Positions 28,714-43,255 of a DNA stretch of 64,000 nt are shown here, in pieces. The first letter of the stretch is position 1. Each line of letters opens with the position of its first letter. Made by a program: the position numbers and the translations under genes. Source of the stretch: Lactobacillus kalixensis DSM 16043. GTDB lineage: Bacteria; Bacillota; Bacilli; Lactobacillales; Lactobacillaceae. The DNA is taken from positions 46,603-110,602 of the forward strand of contig NZ_AZFM01000002.1 in the NCBI RefSeq assembly GCF_001434335.1. The letters are read 5' to 3'. The notes below the pieces were generated by a model. It did no database searches, had not been told where the DNA came from, and saw only the letters and a list, made by a program, of their open reading frames with translations.

Positions 28714-28779
28714 TTATTAACAATGTCAATAACAGAGTACAAGTTTCAAGTAGAAAAAATTTTTTTGGAGGGTCAAAAC

Positions 28780-29808
28780 TTGACTATTGTTAAAACTAAG
28801 TCATTCTGGTTGGCTGCTGTAATGACTTTAATTTGTTCTATTACTGGGATTTTCTTAGCTAAGCTTCCCTACTTTAATATTATTGGAGCTTTAGTTCTTG
28901 CGCTTTTACTTGGAATTGGAATGCAGCTCACTCCTTCACAAATTCAGGCTGAAGCTAAAAGTGGGATGGGTCTTATTTCAAATAAATTCTTACGATTTGG
29001 GATCATTCTACTCGGTTTTCGTCTCAATCTTGAACAATTAGCCGCTGCAGGTGTTAAAACGATTCTAGTCGCAGCTGTCGCTGTTTCAAGCACATTATTG
29101 TTAACATATTGGTTAAGCCGTAAATTTGGCGCAGAAGATGAATTAGCCGTATTAACTGCATGTGGCTCTAGTATCTGTGGCGCTGCTGCTGTAATGGGAG
29201 TTTCTCCTCAATTAGAGTCCGAGGATGAAGAACGTAAGCGCGAAAATGAAGTACTTGCAGTTGCCGTAGTTTGTGTAATGGGTACCGTCTTTACTTTATT
29301 AGAAATTGCATTAAAACCTGTCTTAGGCCTCAGTGATTCACAATTCGGTATTGTTGCTGGCGGATCGTTACACGAAATTGCTCACGCTGTTGCTGCCGGT
29401 GGTGCCTTTGGTGACATTAGTTTGGACAGTGCTTTAATCATGAAGCTTTCTCGAGTAATATTACTTGCTCCAGTAGCTCTAATTATCGGTTACTTGTATC
29501 AAAAAAGATTGATTAAAGAAAGTGTTGCAGAACATACTAGCAAGCCTAAAAAGTTACCAATTCCTTGGTTCCTAGGTGGTTTTATCTTAACAAGTGTTTT
29601 GGGAACTTTTTTACCACTCTCACCCATCTTCTTAGACAGCTTAGTTCAAGCAGCTTATGTTTTTTTAGGAATGGCGATGGCTGCTTTGGGTATATCAGTT
29701 AACTTCAAAGTTATTTTTAAACGTGGTGGAGCAGTCTTTGGTGCTGCAGCAATCAGCTCAACATTCTTATTAATTCTAATGATTATCATGAGTAAATTAT
29801 TCTTTTAA
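28780..29808 (+). CDS. yeiH: YeiH/UPF0324 family membrane transporter
   Basis: The start is the TTG at 28780, since a GGAGGG site lies 7 bases before it; the upstream ATG of this frame at 28708 lacks such a site and falls next to the promoter. The 342-residue product has about ten hydrophobic helices and the family's conserved stretch ACGSSICGAAAVMGVSP (about 127-143). AGGSLHEIAHAVAAGGAFGD follows later. The family is proposed to export sulfate or related anions. It is an independent gene with its own operator and terminator. Confidence 0.88.
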   Translation: MTIVKTKSFWLAAVMTLICSITGIFLAKLPYFNIIGALVLALLLGIGMQLTPSQIQAEAKSGMGLISNKFLRFGIILLGFRLNLEQLAAAGVKTILVAAVAVSSTLLLTYWLSRKFGAEDELAVLTACGSSICGAAAVMGVSPQLESEDEERKRENEVLAVAVVCVMGTVFTLLEIALKPVLGLSDSQFGIVAGGSLHEIAHAVAAGGAFGDISLDSALIMKLSRVILLAPVALIIGYLYQKRLIKESVAEHTSKPKKLPIPWFLGGFILTSVLGTFLPLSPIFLDSLVQAAYVFLGMAMAALGISVNFKVIFKRGGAVFGAAAISSTFLLILMIIMSKLFF

Positions 29809-29849
29809 ATAAGATAATGAGCTAGAATTATTACTTAATTTTAGGTAGA

Positions 29850-29880
29850 AAAAAAGTCTGGAAAATTTCCAGACTTTTTT
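29850..29880. terminator. Bidirectional terminator between yeiH and rodA
   Basis: AGTCTGGAAA / TTTCCAGACT stem flanked by A and T runs, usable by the convergent yeiH and rodA transcripts. Confidence 0.92.
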
Positions 29881-29883
29881 ATT

Positions 29884-31077
29884 TTAGAAGTCACCAGCAG
29901 TACTAAACATATAGTCCTTATTATGGAACTTCATTGATAATATCATGCCTATTCCAATCATATTTCCAATCAGTGCTGAACCACCTTGAGAAATAAATGG
30001 TAATGGAATACCAGTCAATGGTAAAAGGTCAATACTCATACCAATATTTTCAAAAACGTGGAAAAGAATCATCATAATAACACCTGTAGAAATGTAAGAA
30101 TAAAACGCATTCCCAGTGTCAAAAGTAATTTTGACCATTTGAATGATCAAATACAAATAAATTAAGATAACTGCAACACTTCCGACAAATCCAAAAGTTT
30201 CACCGATAACCGAGTAAACCATGTCAGAGCCACGAACAGGCACATAAACACTAATCTTACCGAAACCATTACCAAAAATCTGTCCAGATCCAATCGCTTG
30301 CATACTTTGCCACAACTGATATGCACTATCAGAAGTTCCACTTGAAGGATATAACCAAGAGTTAATTCGATCAAACTGATATGCCTTGAAAAAATGACTT
30401 AATAATTGTCGCCCTTCTGAAGTAGTAACCAGTAAGATAACTACAGTACCTAGAATTGCAACTATCGCAAACATCGGTATAATAATCTTCCAAGAAATTC
30501 CTGAAACAAGTACAACACCACCTACGATAGCGAAGAAAACTAGCATAGTACCGAAGTCGTTTTGTAATTTCAAAAGAATTGCAATTGGAGCAAGCCAAGC
30601 AATAATCTTGCCCAGAAGTAACCAATCGTTTCTGATCGTGTGATCATACTTTTGATTATGATCATGTACCACTCTTGCCAACATTAAAATAAATGCCGGC
30701 TTCATAATTTCAGAAGGCTGGAAAGTTAACGGTCCTAATTTAAACCAACTTTTTGCTCCTGTACTAGCAGCTGTATTTCTATCATATAAAAATAAAACTG
30801 CAATCAGTAAGAAAATTCCTAAACCATAGACATAAGGTGCAATTCTAAATAATTGATCTGCATCAAATTGCATTACAAAAATTACAATACCAATTGAAAT
30901 TAAATACCAAACTAATTGCATAACAGTCGCTCTTACAGGCGATCCCATACTATTAGTATCATTCGTTGCTGCAACATAAATTGAATATAATCCAATAATT
31001 GCTAACAATGCCACTGGTATAATAATATTCCATGCAATTCGATCAAAAATACTTGTCTTATTTTCTACTTTGACCAT
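29884..31077 (-). CDS. rodA: SEDS peptidoglycan glycosyltransferase RodA (FtsW/RodA/SpoVE)
   Basis: SEDS proteins polymerise lipid II. The 397-residue protein has about ten membrane helices, the family motifs KLGPLTFQPSEIMKPAFILMLA (in part), YSVIGETFGFVG (about 279-290) and PLPFISQGGSALI near the end. Size and composition fit RodA better than FtsW. The elongation context (a second MreB gene in the same run) also favours RodA, but FtsW cannot be fully excluded from sequence alone. Confidence 0.92.
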   Translation of the reverse strand: MVKVENKTSIFDRIAWNIIIPVALLAIIGLYSIYVAATNDTNSMGSPVRATVMQLVWYLISIGIVIFVMQFDADQLFRIAPYVYGLGIFLLIAVLFLYDRNTAASTGAKSWFKLGPLTFQPSEIMKPAFILMLARVVHDHNQKYDHTIRNDWLLLGKIIAWLAPIAILLKLQNDFGTMLVFFAIVGGVVLVSGISWKIIIPMFAIVAILGTVVILLVTTSEGRQLLSHFFKAYQFDRINSWLYPSSGTSDSAYQLWQSMQAIGSGQIFGNGFGKISVYVPVRGSDMVYSVIGETFGFVGSVAVILIYLYLIIQMVKITFDTGNAFYSYISTGVIMMILFHVFENIGMSIDLLPLTGIPLPFISQGGSALIGNMIGIGMILSMKFHNKDYMFSTAGDF

Positions 31078-31095
31078 TAATTAATCACAACTCGC

Positions 31096-31323
31096 TTATT
31101 TTTCGTGTAAAGCGAAGTAAGAAAGCAAATCATTAATGCTGCTTTCTAAACTCTTAGCGAACAAAATGTTACTAGTTTTAGTTGTAGTAGCACGATAGCG
31201 TCCTTCAACTTTTTCAATCAAACCGATTGATTTCTTATTAGGAATAATTACTTCCCAAGTTGGTACGCTCTTGCCTTTGAGTTCATTTACTTCGATATCA
31301 ATATTTTCGATTTTTTTTGACAT
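31096..31323 (-). CDS. DUF2969 family protein
   Basis: A 75-residue soluble protein reads MSKKIENIDIEVNELKGKSV at its start and contains WEVIIPNKKSIGLIEKVEGRY, the layout of DUF2969 proteins of lactobacilli. It sits between yidD and rodA in a compact minus-strand run with short gaps, so it is probably co-expressed with the cell-elongation genes. No function is known and no catalytic motif is visible. Confidence 0.85.
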   Translation of the reverse strand: MSKKIENIDIEVNELKGKSVPTWEVIIPNKKSIGLIEKVEGRYRATTTKTSNILFAKSLESSINDLLSYFALHEK

Positions 31324-31335
31324 TTTTTCTCCTAC

Positions 31336-31626
31336 TTATTTATCCGGATGAAATTTTTTTGCGATAATCGGATCCTCATATTTCTCAGGGTGCGGATTTC
31401 TAAAGATCGTAAAATTATCTGGAACTGGATCTACTCCTCCACGAATAAATGGATTACACCTAATTATTCGACTTATCCCCATGATCAATCCTAGGACCGG
31501 ACCATGCTTTTTTAATGCATCGATCATATAGTTAGAGCAAGTTGGATAATAACGACAACTTGGCGGAAACAATGGTGAAATGCATATTTGATATATTCGA
31601 ACAAAAAAGATTAAAATTTTTCGCAC
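31336..31626 (-). CDS. yidD: Membrane protein insertion efficiency factor YidD
   Basis: A 96-residue protein with an N-terminal amphipathic segment and the YidD core [20 protein letters not shown] (about 12-31), then [13 protein letters not shown] and [17 protein letters not shown]. YidD helps YidC insert membrane proteins. It has three Cys residues in the usual places. It is in the gap between the second mreB and DUF2969 genes, in a run of minus-strand genes without terminators, rather than beside rpmH/rnpA as in many bacteria. Confidence 0.94.
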   Translation of the reverse strand: MRKILIFFVRIYQICISPLFPPSCRYYPTCSNYMIDALKKHGPVLGLIMGISRIIRCNPFIRGGVDPVPDNFTIFRNPHPEKYEDPIIAKKFHPDK

Positions 31627-31640
31627 CGTAATTCATACCC

Positions 31641-32630
31641 TTAGTGACGTTGATGCTTTTCAATATTCTTAAGTAAAGTACCAGTTCCTAAAGCAACTGC
31701 TTCTAGTGGGTGATCAGCTGTTAAAACAGGGACTTGCAAATGGTAAGAAATTAATTTATCTATATTCTTGAGTAAAGCCCCACCACCTGTAAGCATAATT
31801 CCGCGATCAATAATATCTGCAGAAAGTTCAGGAGGAGTGGTTTCAAGAACTTCCTTAGTAGCTGCAACAATTGACATCAGACCATCTTGTAGAGCTTCTT
31901 GAATTTCAACAGCATTCACCGTAGTTTGCTTAGGTAAACCATCAACAACATCTCGACCACGAACTGTGATTGTTTCATCTTTATCAGGTTCAAAAGCACT
32001 ACCAATTTGAATTTTAATATCTTCAGCAGTTCTTGAACCAATCAATAAATTATGTTTATTCTTAATGTATGAAACAACAGCTTGATTCATACGATCACCT
32101 GCAAACCGAAGTGATTGTGATGTAACTATTTCACCCATTGAAAGGACTGCGATATCAGTAGTACCACCACCAATATCAATAACCATATTGCCTTGAGGCT
32201 TGAAAATATCAAGACCTGCACCAACAGCAGCTACCTTTGGCTCAAAATCAAGATATACCTTGCCACCACCTGATTTTTCAGCTGCTTGAATAATTGCCTT
32301 TTGTTCAATTGATGTAACACCAGTAGGTGCACAAATTAAAATATTTGGCTTTGACATGAAGCCTTTTACATTTAATTTTTCAATAAAGTAGGACAACATC
32401 TTTTCTGTAACATCAAAGTCTGCAATTACACCATTTTTCAAAGGTCTAATGACTCTAATATTACCAGGTGTTCTACCTACCATCTTGTATGCTTCCGTCC
32501 CAACTGCTACGACCTTGTTAGTTGAAGTATTAACAGCTACGACTGAAGGTTCATTTAAAACGATTCCTTTTCCTGAGACATTAATTAATACATTTGCTGT
32601 CCCTAAGTCAATTCCAATATCTCTTGCCAC
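31641..32630 (-). CDS. mbl: MreB-type cell-shape actin, second copy (Mbl/MreB2)
   Basis: The start is a GTG at 32630 (read as [20 protein letters not shown]) with GGAGGG six bases upstream; the frame is open to 32669. The 329-residue protein has [19 protein letters not shown] and [13 protein letters not shown], so it is an ATPase of the MreB family and is separate from the copy in mreBCD. In Firmicutes such paralogues (Mbl, MreBH) also guide lateral wall synthesis. It lacks mreC/mreD neighbours and sits with yidD and rodA instead. Confidence 0.93.
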   Translation of the reverse strand: MARDIGIDLGTANVLINVSGKGIVLNEPSVVAVNTSTNKVVAVGTEAYKMVGRTPGNIRVIRPLKNGVIADFDVTEKMLSYFIEKLNVKGFMSKPNILICAPTGVTSIEQKAIIQAAEKSGGGKVYLDFEPKVAAVGAGLDIFKPQGNMVIDIGGGTTDIAVLSMGEIVTSQSLRFAGDRMNQAVVSYIKNKHNLLIGSRTAEDIKIQIGSAFEPDKDETITVRGRDVVDGLPKQTTVNAVEIQEALQDGLMSIVAATKEVLETTPPELSADIIDRGIMLTGGGALLKNIDKLISYHLQVPVLTADHPLEAVALGTGTLLKNIEKHQRH

Positions 32631-32713
32631 AATAAGCCCTCCATAATTATTCAAACTACATTTTACCATAAATAAGCAGGTCTTGCCCTAAGAGACAATG
32701 TTTTTAGTATTCC

Positions 32714-32944
32714 TTAAAAGAAATTACTTAATTGAATCGAAGTATCAATGAAATTGATGACAAAACTAGCTACTAAATACCCTAAAGCAATCGCCATAAA
32801 AATCAAGAGGACTTGTGCTTCAAAAGTTCTCCCTTTTCGCAAAAATTTTTCGACATTTAAGGCTTTAACCGCTTGAAAAGATAGTCCGATACTAATCAAA
32901 TAGATAATGATACTAATAACTGCATGTACGCCTAATTGAAACAT
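32714..32944 (-). CDS. DUF1146 family membrane protein
   Basis: I start it at the ATG at 32944 (MFQLGVHAVISIIIYLISIG), with an AAAGGA site before it; the frame runs up to 32962. The 76 residues have two hydrophobic helices (about 8-25, 48-70). The YwzB-type motif FLRKGRTFEAQVLLIFMAIA follows the first. DUF1146 genes usually lie just after atpC in Firmicutes, as here. Function is unknown. Confidence 0.88.
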   Translation of the reverse strand: MFQLGVHAVISIIIYLISIGLSFQAVKALNVEKFLRKGRTFEAQVLLIFMAIALGYLVASFVINFIDTSIQLSNFF

Positions 32945-32960
32945 TTTTTCCTTTCTTCGC

Positions 32961-32994
32961 AAAAAGCGAACGCATCCACATGCGTTCGCTTTTT
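32961..32994 (-). terminator. Terminator of the ATP synthase operon
   Basis: On the minus strand GCGAACGCA / TGCGTTCGC (9-bp GC-rich stem) is followed by T5, 12 bases after the atpC stop at 33007, and just before the DUF1146 ribosome site. Confidence 0.93.
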
Positions 32995-33006
32995 ACTTTG
33001 CTTTTA

Positions 33007-33444
33007 TTACTTTATAGTGTTGTAAACATTAATTCGGTTCACAGCACGTCTTAAAGCAACTTGAGCTCTTTCAAGTGATTGTTGATCTTTCTTTTGACGA
33101 GCTTCTTTAATATTCTTTTCAGCACGCTCTTTTGCTGCTTCAGCACGGGAAACATCAATATTGCGGGCTCTTTCAGCACTGTCAGCAATAATAGTTGCGA
33201 CATTGTTTGAAAACTCGATGTAACCACCATTCACCGCAATATGATCAACTTCGTTTGACATCTCACGACTTCGTTTAACCTTTACATCAGCAATTGCTAA
33301 TGGAGTTAAAATCGGTGCGTGATTATACATAATTTCCCGTCGACCATCAACAGCACGCATATCAATAATGCTACTACGGTGTGAATATACTAATCCATCT
33401 GGAGTTACAACATTTACTTTAAAAAGTTTTTCTGGATCTGCCAT
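33007..33444 (-). CDS. atpC: ATP synthase epsilon subunit
   Basis: The 145-residue epsilon subunit couples and inhibits F1. It begins with the beta-sandwich ([20 protein letters not shown]) and ends with a two-helix part rich in Ala/Arg/Lys ([20 protein letters not shown]). Last gene of the operon, followed by the strong terminator. Confidence 0.96.
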   Translation of the reverse strand: MADPEKLFKVNVVTPDGLVYSHRSSIIDMRAVDGRREIMYNHAPILTPLAIADVKVKRSREMSNEVDHIAVNGGYIEFSNNVATIIADSAERARNIDVSRAEAAKERAEKNIKEARQKKDQQSLERAQVALRRAVNRINVYNTIK

Positions 33445-33455
33445 CGGACATCACC

Positions 33456-34913
<1,458 letters not shown>

Positions 34914-34917
34914 TCAA

Positions 34918-35883
34918 TTATTCTAAGGCATTCGCACCACTAATAATTTCAGTAATTTCAGTGGTGATTTGTGCCTGTCTTGCACGGTTTAACTTTGTAG
35001 TTAAATTCGATACCAAATCATTCGCATTATCTGTTGCACTCTGCATCGCAGTCATCGAACTGGCATGCTCTGCAGTCTTTGCATCCAAAATTGCACCGTA
35101 AATAGTTGAACGGGCATATTGTGGAAGCAAACTTCTTAAAACAGTGTTAATGTCTGGCTTAATTTCATATTCTAATCTTTGATGTGCTTCTGCTTCTTTA
35201 ACACCAATATCTAAATCTACAATTGGAAGCATTTTTTCAACTCTAAATGCAGAAGACAAGGAGTTAACATGGTGAGTATAACAAACATAAAGTTCATCGA
35301 AGACACCATTTAAATACATTTTAATTGCAGTTGAAACAATAGGTAAAACTTCTTGGAAAGTAGGTACATCAGATATACCTGCATTTTCATAAACAACATT
35401 TAAGTTATTTTTCTTGAAGAATTGTGCACCAACTGAACCAACAGCTAAGATTTTTACATCTTTGTTTTCCGCTTTAGAATCTTCAAACAAACTCATCATA
35501 TTCTTGATGACTTGACTATTGTATGAACCAACCAAACCACGGTCTCCTGTTATTACCAAGTAACCAGTTGATTTGATTTCTTTTCTATGTTGGATCATGT
35601 CACTAGTAATGCCTAGATCAAAAACATTTTCATAATCGATCATGTCAATGCTAGTTCCACCACCAATAGTTGCGTTTTCGTCACGAAGATGATCTACAAC
35701 CCCGGAACTGATTAAGCGAGACAAAGTTTCTCTAATTTTATCATTATAGATAGTGTAGCCTTTATCACGTTTTTCAGTTTGAGATAATTTGGAAGCAGAA
35801 ACCATTCTCATAGCTTCAGTAATCTTCCCAGTTTGCTTGACAGAAGCAATCTTTTTCTTCAACTCAAGTAAAGATGCAGGCAT
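34918..35883 (-). CDS. atpG: ATP synthase gamma subunit
   Basis: The 321-residue central rotor stalk. N-terminal helix [20 protein letters not shown] and C-terminal helix with [20 protein letters not shown], followed by [20 protein letters not shown], are the conserved coiled-coil ends. The middle is longer than in E. coli because of an insertion (about 60-90, including [17 protein letters not shown]), as seen in lactobacilli. Confidence 0.97.
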   Translation of the reverse strand: MPASLLELKKKIASVKQTGKITEAMRMVSASKLSQTEKRDKGYTIYNDKIRETLSRLISSGVVDHLRDENATIGGGTSIDMIDYENVFDLGITSDMIQHRKEIKSTGYLVITGDRGLVGSYNSQVIKNMMSLFEDSKAENKDVKILAVGSVGAQFFKKNNLNVVYENAGISDVPTFQEVLPIVSTAIKMYLNGVFDELYVCYTHHVNSLSSAFRVEKMLPIVDLDIGVKEAEAHQRLEYEIKPDINTVLRSLLPQYARSTIYGAILDAKTAEHASSMTAMQSATDNANDLVSNLTTKLNRARQAQITTEITEIISGANALE

Positions 35884-35893
35884 AATCTACCTC

Positions 35894-37967
<2,074 letters not shown>

Positions 37968-37968
<1 letters not shown>

Positions 37969-38477
37969 TAATCATTCAGCCCCTTAATAAATTGGTCGAC
38001 TAAATCTTTTTGGTCTTCAGCAGACAAGTTCTTTGCAATTACCTTTTCAGCAATCGCTACAGAAATATCTGCAACTTGTCCACGAGCATCATTAATTGCA
38101 TCTGCCTTTGCCTTTTTGGCTTCAGCGTCAGCTTTCTTTCTAATCGATGCTGCTTCGTCGTTAGCATCTGCAACTATTTGACTGCTTGTCTTTTGCGCAT
38201 TTGCTTTTGCGTCGGAGAGAATTTGAGTTGCCTCTTGTCTTGAATTCTTCAATGCAGCTTCACGTTCATTGGCTAAAATTTCAGCCTTTTTACGATTGCT
38301 TTCTGCAGAATCCAAATCATCGATTATTTTTTGCCGCCTTTTTTCCATCATTTCGGAAACTGGTCCCCAAGCATAATGCTTAATTAAAAGCATTAAGATG
38401 GTAAAGACAATCAAATACCAAATGGTATTACCTAAATAGATATGACTTGAGGCTGCAAATAATGTTTGAAATGTCAT
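37968..38477 (-). CDS. atpF: ATP synthase b subunit
   Basis: The 169-residue peripheral stalk subunit has one membrane helix near the N-terminus (about 18-35, [20 protein letters not shown] in part). A long charged coiled coil follows with many Ala/Lys/Glu and [20 protein letters not shown]. Typical length. A 45-bp gap to atpE holds an RBS but no terminator. Confidence 0.96.
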
Positions 38478-38522
38478 TTACTGCCCTTCTCTCTTCGTTA
38501 ACCTAATCTTTCAAATTGAAAA

Positions 38523-39465
<943 letters not shown>

Positions 39466-39516
39466 TACTTCGTGACCTCCCTTCTCGTGCTGAAGTAAAA
39501 CTCGAACACGTCTACA

Positions 39517-39545
39517 ATCTTAACACCAAAAAATAATTTTGTGAA
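39517..39545 (-). promoter_or_regulatory. Promoter of the atp operon
   Basis: Minus-strand TTCACA (39540-39545) and TAAGAT (39517-39522) with a 17-bp spacer. A TGTAAGCGG element at 39549-39557 on the plus strand, just upstream, is similar to half a cre (CcpA) site but the match is incomplete. Confidence 0.6.
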
Positions 39546-39586
39546 AATTGTAAGCGGATTTTTCAAGAAAAAAGTGTAAATGAATT

Positions 39587-40216
39587 TTACTTAGTACCGA
39601 AGATACGGTCACCAGCATCCCCTAAACCAGGGAAGATATAGCCGTTATCAAGTAATTTTTCATCTTCTGCTGCGGCATAAATATCTACATCTGGGTTAAC
39701 TTCTTGAACTGCCTTAACACCTTCTGGTGCAGCAACCAAAACGGCTAACTTAATTTCCTTTACACCGCGCTTCTTCAAAGCTGCAATGGCATCGTTAGCA
39801 GAACCACCTGTTGCGAGCATTGGGTCAACAACCAAGCATTCACGTTCTGCAACGTCCTTTGGCATTTTGCAGAAGTATTCATGTGGTTGAAGAGTTTCTT
39901 CATCACGATACATACCGATAACACCAACTTTTGCTGATGGTACCATTTCAAGTACACCGTTAAGCATACCCATACCTGCACGCAAAATTGGAACGATTGT
40001 TAATTTCTTACCGGCGATTTCCTTTTGAACACTTTTACCCATTGGAGTTTCGATTTCGACATCTTCCAAAGGTAAATCTCTAGTGATTTCATAGGTCATC
40101 AAACCACCGATTTCACCAACAATACGGCGGAATTCATTAGAACCCGTATCCTTGCGGCGAATAATTGTTAATTTGTGTTGAATCAATGGGTGATCCAAAA
40201 CTACAAATTTTCCCAT
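39587..40216 (-). CDS. upp: Uracil phosphoribosyltransferase
   Basis: Upp salvages uracil to UMP using PRPP. The 209-residue protein starts [20 protein letters not shown], has [20 protein letters not shown] for the active-site hood, the PRPP loop [14 protein letters not shown] (about 131-144), and ends with [15 protein letters not shown]. It lies between tsaC and the atp operon, and a 121-base gap with the atp promoter follows. Confidence 0.97.
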   Translation of the reverse strand: MGKFVVLDHPLIQHKLTIIRRKDTGSNEFRRIVGEIGGLMTYEITRDLPLEDVEIETPMGKSVQKEIAGKKLTIVPILRAGMGMLNGVLEMVPSAKVGVIGMYRDEETLQPHEYFCKMPKDVAERECLVVDPMLATGGSANDAIAALKKRGVKEIKLAVLVAAPEGVKAVQEVNPDVDIYAAAEDEKLLDNGYIFPGLGDAGDRIFGTK

Positions 40217-40266
40217 AGTGCTACTGCCTCCTAAAATTAATTAAAGTAACATCATTATTATTTTAT

Positions 40267-40299
40267 CAAAAAAGCAAAAGGTTTAAACCTTTTGCTCGT
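40267..40299 (-). terminator. Terminator of the tdk-prfA-prmC-tsaC run
   Basis: Minus-strand stem GCAAAAGGTTT / AAACCTTTTGC (a full palindrome) with T6, immediately after the tsaC stop. upp, 50 bp further, would need its own promoter or read-through. Confidence 0.9.
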
Positions 40300-40301
40300 T
40301 T

Positions 40302-41303
40302 TTATTTATTAAAATGATGTCCGCCTGCTGCTTTATTTAACCTATTCATGTAAGCGAGGCTTTCTTCTCCTTGATCAAAACCTTGAACAAAGATTTGATT
40401 AATGCCGGTTTTATCGTCAAAATAGCGCAATCCGCCAAACAAATTATGATCAGCATCGATTAAATTTTCACCCAAATTAAATTTATTCTTTTCAGGTAAA
40501 TTAATTTTTGCAAGTTCATCTTTAAGCGCCATTACCCCCATTGAATCATTGAAATTAATTTTTGCAAAATCTTCTGGATGATCAACTACAACAACGGGGG
40601 CACTTGGTGCATAGTGCCGGTATTTCATCCCTGGTGCCTTAGGAATTGAACTATCAGAAACTTTACCAGTGTTAATCAAAACTTTTTCACCTAAAACTTC
40701 GCTTAATTCTTCTGGTGTAATTTCACCAGGACGCAAAACGATCGGTTGATCAACAGACAAATCGATAATTGTAGATTCAAGACCTACTCTAGTTTCTCCG
40801 CCATCAATAATACCGGAAATTTTACCCTTTAAATCATGATAAACATGTTCAGCCGTAGTAGGACTTGGCTTAGTTGAAGTATTAGCAGAAGGGCCAACAA
40901 TTGGGTAGCCAAGTTTCTTAATTAAATCGTGAGTTAATTTGTCATCTGGACATCTAAAAGCAACTGTATCTAAGCCCCCAGTAACTGCTTCTGGTAAAGT
41001 GCCTGGCTTGACATATAACAAAATTGTTAAAGGACCTGGCCAGAAGTGTTTAATTAACTTTTCTGCTCTTTCAGGTACTTCTTTGGCGTATTTACGCATC
41101 ATATTTTCATCTGAAACAGTCACAATTAAAGGATTATCACTTGGACGCCCTTTTGCGGCATAAACACCCTTAACAGATTTTTCCTTAGTTGCAATTGCAC
41201 CCAATCCATAAACAGTTTCAGTTGGAAAAGCAACTAATTCTCCTTTAGCTAACAAAGAAACAGCTTCATCTAATTGATCTTTTTTAAAAATCTTAGTTTC
41301 CAT
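40302..41303 (-). CDS. tsaC: L-threonylcarbamoyladenylate synthase (TsaC/Sua5/YwlC)
   Basis: This enzyme makes threonylcarbamoyl-AMP for t6A37 of ANN-decoding tRNAs. I prefer the ATG at 41303 (METKIFKKDQLDEAV); a GTG at 41318 is an alternative. The 333 residues have the YrdC domain with VAFPTETVYGLGA, YAAKGRPSDNPL, GPSANTSTKPSPT (with Thr/Ser for ATP), and a C-terminal Sua5 domain (KAPGMKYRHYAPSAPVVVVD). The start overlaps the prmC stop, indicating coupling. Confidence 0.94.
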   Translation of the reverse strand: METKIFKKDQLDEAVSLLAKGELVAFPTETVYGLGAIATKEKSVKGVYAAKGRPSDNPLIVTVSDENMMRKYAKEVPERAEKLIKHFWPGPLTILLYVKPGTLPEAVTGGLDTVAFRCPDDKLTHDLIKKLGYPIVGPSANTSTKPSPTTAEHVYHDLKGKISGIIDGGETRVGLESTIIDLSVDQPIVLRPGEITPEELSEVLGEKVLINTGKVSDSSIPKAPGMKYRHYAPSAPVVVVDHPEDFAKINFNDSMGVMALKDELAKINLPEKNKFNLGENLIDADHNLFGGLRYFDDKTGINQIFVQGFDQGEESLAYMNRLNKAAGGHHFNK

Positions 41304-41305
41304 TG

Positions 41306-42148
41306 CTATTTTTGCCACCTTCCATGAACCATTCTTGGCTTACCTGCCATATCTCTTTTAAATTCAATTTCAAAATCTGGCAATTCTTTATTAAATAATT
41401 CACGTAACTCATTTTCTTCACTAAAGCCGAATTCCATGAAAAATTCACCGTGACTATTTAAATGATCACGGATTTGTTTGGCAAATTTTCGGTAAAAAGC
41501 GAGTCCATCTTCACCGCCAAATAAAGCTGTTTCAGGTTCATTTTGTAGAACGCTTTTGTCCATATCTTTTTTCTCAGACGGCTTAATATAAGGTGGATTA
41601 GAAATAATCTTGTCAAATTTAGCTAAGCCTAATAAAACATTAGCTTTCCGAACGCGAGCATCAACTTCATAAGTTAGCAAATTTTCTTCCGCAATCCTCA
41701 ATGCGGTATCACTAACATCTGAAATAGTCAGATTTAAATCTTTAATTTGCTTTTTTTCAGCTTCTTTTGCTAAAGCAACCATGATGCAGCCAGAGCCTGT
41801 ACCAAGATCTAGAACTTGATCTCCGTCTTTTAAGTTATCTAAAGCCCATTCAACCAATTCTTCAGTTTCAAAGCGTGGAATTAAGACGCCGCGCTGAACC
41901 ATAATTTTGTAACCCAAAAACCAAGCATACCCCAAAATATATTGTGGTGATACTCCTTTAGCTATTTTTTTAATATCTTTTTGAGCTTGTTTAACTTGTT
42001 CATCGGTCAAAATTAAATCTTGCTTTAATTCAAATTGACTAGGCGTTAATTCCAAGCGCTCTGCTAATAAATAGTCAATATCTTCAGGACGAGCATCTTT
42101 CGCAGTTTCGCCAGCTTTAATTCTAATTTCTTTTAAAGTTTTAGGCAT
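41306..42148 (-). CDS. prmC: Peptide chain release factor N5-glutamine methyltransferase PrmC
   Basis: PrmC methylates the GGQ glutamine of RF1/RF2. The 280 residues have an N-terminal helical domain, the SAM motif [16 protein letters not shown] (about 109-124), and the catalytic NPPY in [12 protein letters not shown] (about 184-195). It follows its substrate gene prfA with an 8-base overlap, the usual coupling. Confidence 0.96.
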   Translation of the reverse strand: MPKTLKEIRIKAGETAKDARPEDIDYLLAERLELTPSQFELKQDLILTDEQVKQAQKDIKKIAKGVSPQYILGYAWFLGYKIMVQRGVLIPRFETEELVEWALDNLKDGDQVLDLGTGSGCIMVALAKEAEKKQIKDLNLTISDVSDTALRIAEENLLTYEVDARVRKANVLLGLAKFDKIISNPPYIKPSEKKDMDKSVLQNEPETALFGGEDGLAFYRKFAKQIRDHLNSHGEFFMEFGFSEENELRELFNKELPDFEIEFKRDMAGKPRMVHGRWQK

Positions 42149-43229
42149 TTTGATCTGCCAACTCCTCTAGTTGCTTAGTTTGATTATAAAGAATCAATGC
42201 ATCAATTATTTCGTCAAGCTCACCATTCATAACACGGTCAAGCTTGTTAAGAGTTAAACCAATACGGTGGTCAGTAACTCTGTTTTGTGGGTAATTATAC
42301 GTTCTAATTCTTTCTGAACGATCTCCCGTACCAACGGCATTCTTTCTTTCAGCATCATATTGATCACGATTTTGGCTTTCATAATAATCATAAACACGTG
42401 ATTTCAAAATTCTCATTGCTTTTTCACGGTTTTGCTGTTGACTACGTTGATCCTGCATTGCAACTACAATGCCAGTTGGTAAGTGAGTCATACGAACGGC
42501 ACTAGAGGTCTTGTTAATGTGCTGACCACCAGCACCAGATGAACGGTAAACGTCAACACGAATATCCTTTGGATCAAGATCAATATCTACTTGTTCGTAT
42601 TCTGGCATTACTGCAACAGTAGCAGTTGAAGTGTGGACACGACCTTGAGATTCAGTTACTGGAATTCTTTGAACACGGTGGGCACCGTTTTCGTACTTCA
42701 ATTTTGAATAAACTTTTTCTCCAGTGATCATAATAGCAACACGCTTGTAGCCACCAACTTCAGTAGCTTCAGAATCGATCATTTCTACTTGCCAACCTTG
42801 TCTTTCTGCGTATTTTTCGTACATTCTAAGAAGGTCACCGGCAAATAGTGAAGCTTCATCCCCACCTGCAGCACCACGGATTTCCATGATAATGTCTTTA
42901 TCATCATTAGGGTCTTTTGGAAGCATCAAAATTTTGATTTCTTCTTCAAGCTTAGGAATTTCGGCTTCTAATTCATTATTTTCTTCTTTAGCCATTTCAA
43001 TCAAATCAGAATCGGTTTCATTAGAAATAATTTCTTGATTGTCTTGAATTTCTTTTTTATTTTCCTTGTACTTCTTGTATTTTTGCACTACTTCACGCAA
43101 ATCTGCTTCTTCTTTTGAGATTTCCATGTAACGCTTAGTGTCATTAATAACTTCTGGATCGGCCATCATTTCTTGAAGCTCTTCATAGTGAGCAACAAGG
43201 CCTTCCAATTGCGCCATAACATTATCCAT
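42141..43229 (-). CDS. prfA: Peptide chain release factor 1
   Basis: RF1 ends translation at UAA/UAG. The 362-residue protein has the coiled N-terminal domain, the tripeptide PVT in [14 protein letters not shown] (about 187-200) that reads stop codons, and GGQ in [14 protein letters not shown] (about 230-243). The Met at residue 5 is an alternative start. It forms a unit with tdk, prmC and tsaC. Confidence 0.97.
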   Translation of the reverse strand: MDNVMAQLEGLVAHYEELQEMMADPEVINDTKRYMEISKEEADLREVVQKYKKYKENKKEIQDNQEIISNETDSDLIEMAKEENNELEAEIPKLEEEIKILMLPKDPNDDKDIIMEIRGAAGGDEASLFAGDLLRMYEKYAERQGWQVEMIDSEATEVGGYKRVAIMITGEKVYSKLKYENGAHRVQRIPVTESQGRVHTSTATVAVMPEYEQVDIDLDPKDIRVDVYRSSGAGGQHINKTSSAVRMTHLPTGIVVAMQDQRSQQQNREKAMRILKSRVYDYYESQNRDQYDAERKNAVGTGDRSERIRTYNYPQNRVTDHRIGLTLNKLDRVMNGELDEIIDALILYNQTKQLEELADQNA

Positions 43230-43255
43230 AAATCAATTGACTCCTTTTTTCTAAA

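Noticed and set aside
28708..28779. Longer N-terminus for YeiH from ATG 28708
   Set aside because: It begins within the operator/-10 region without an RBS; the TTG at 28780 has GGAGGG at proper spacing.
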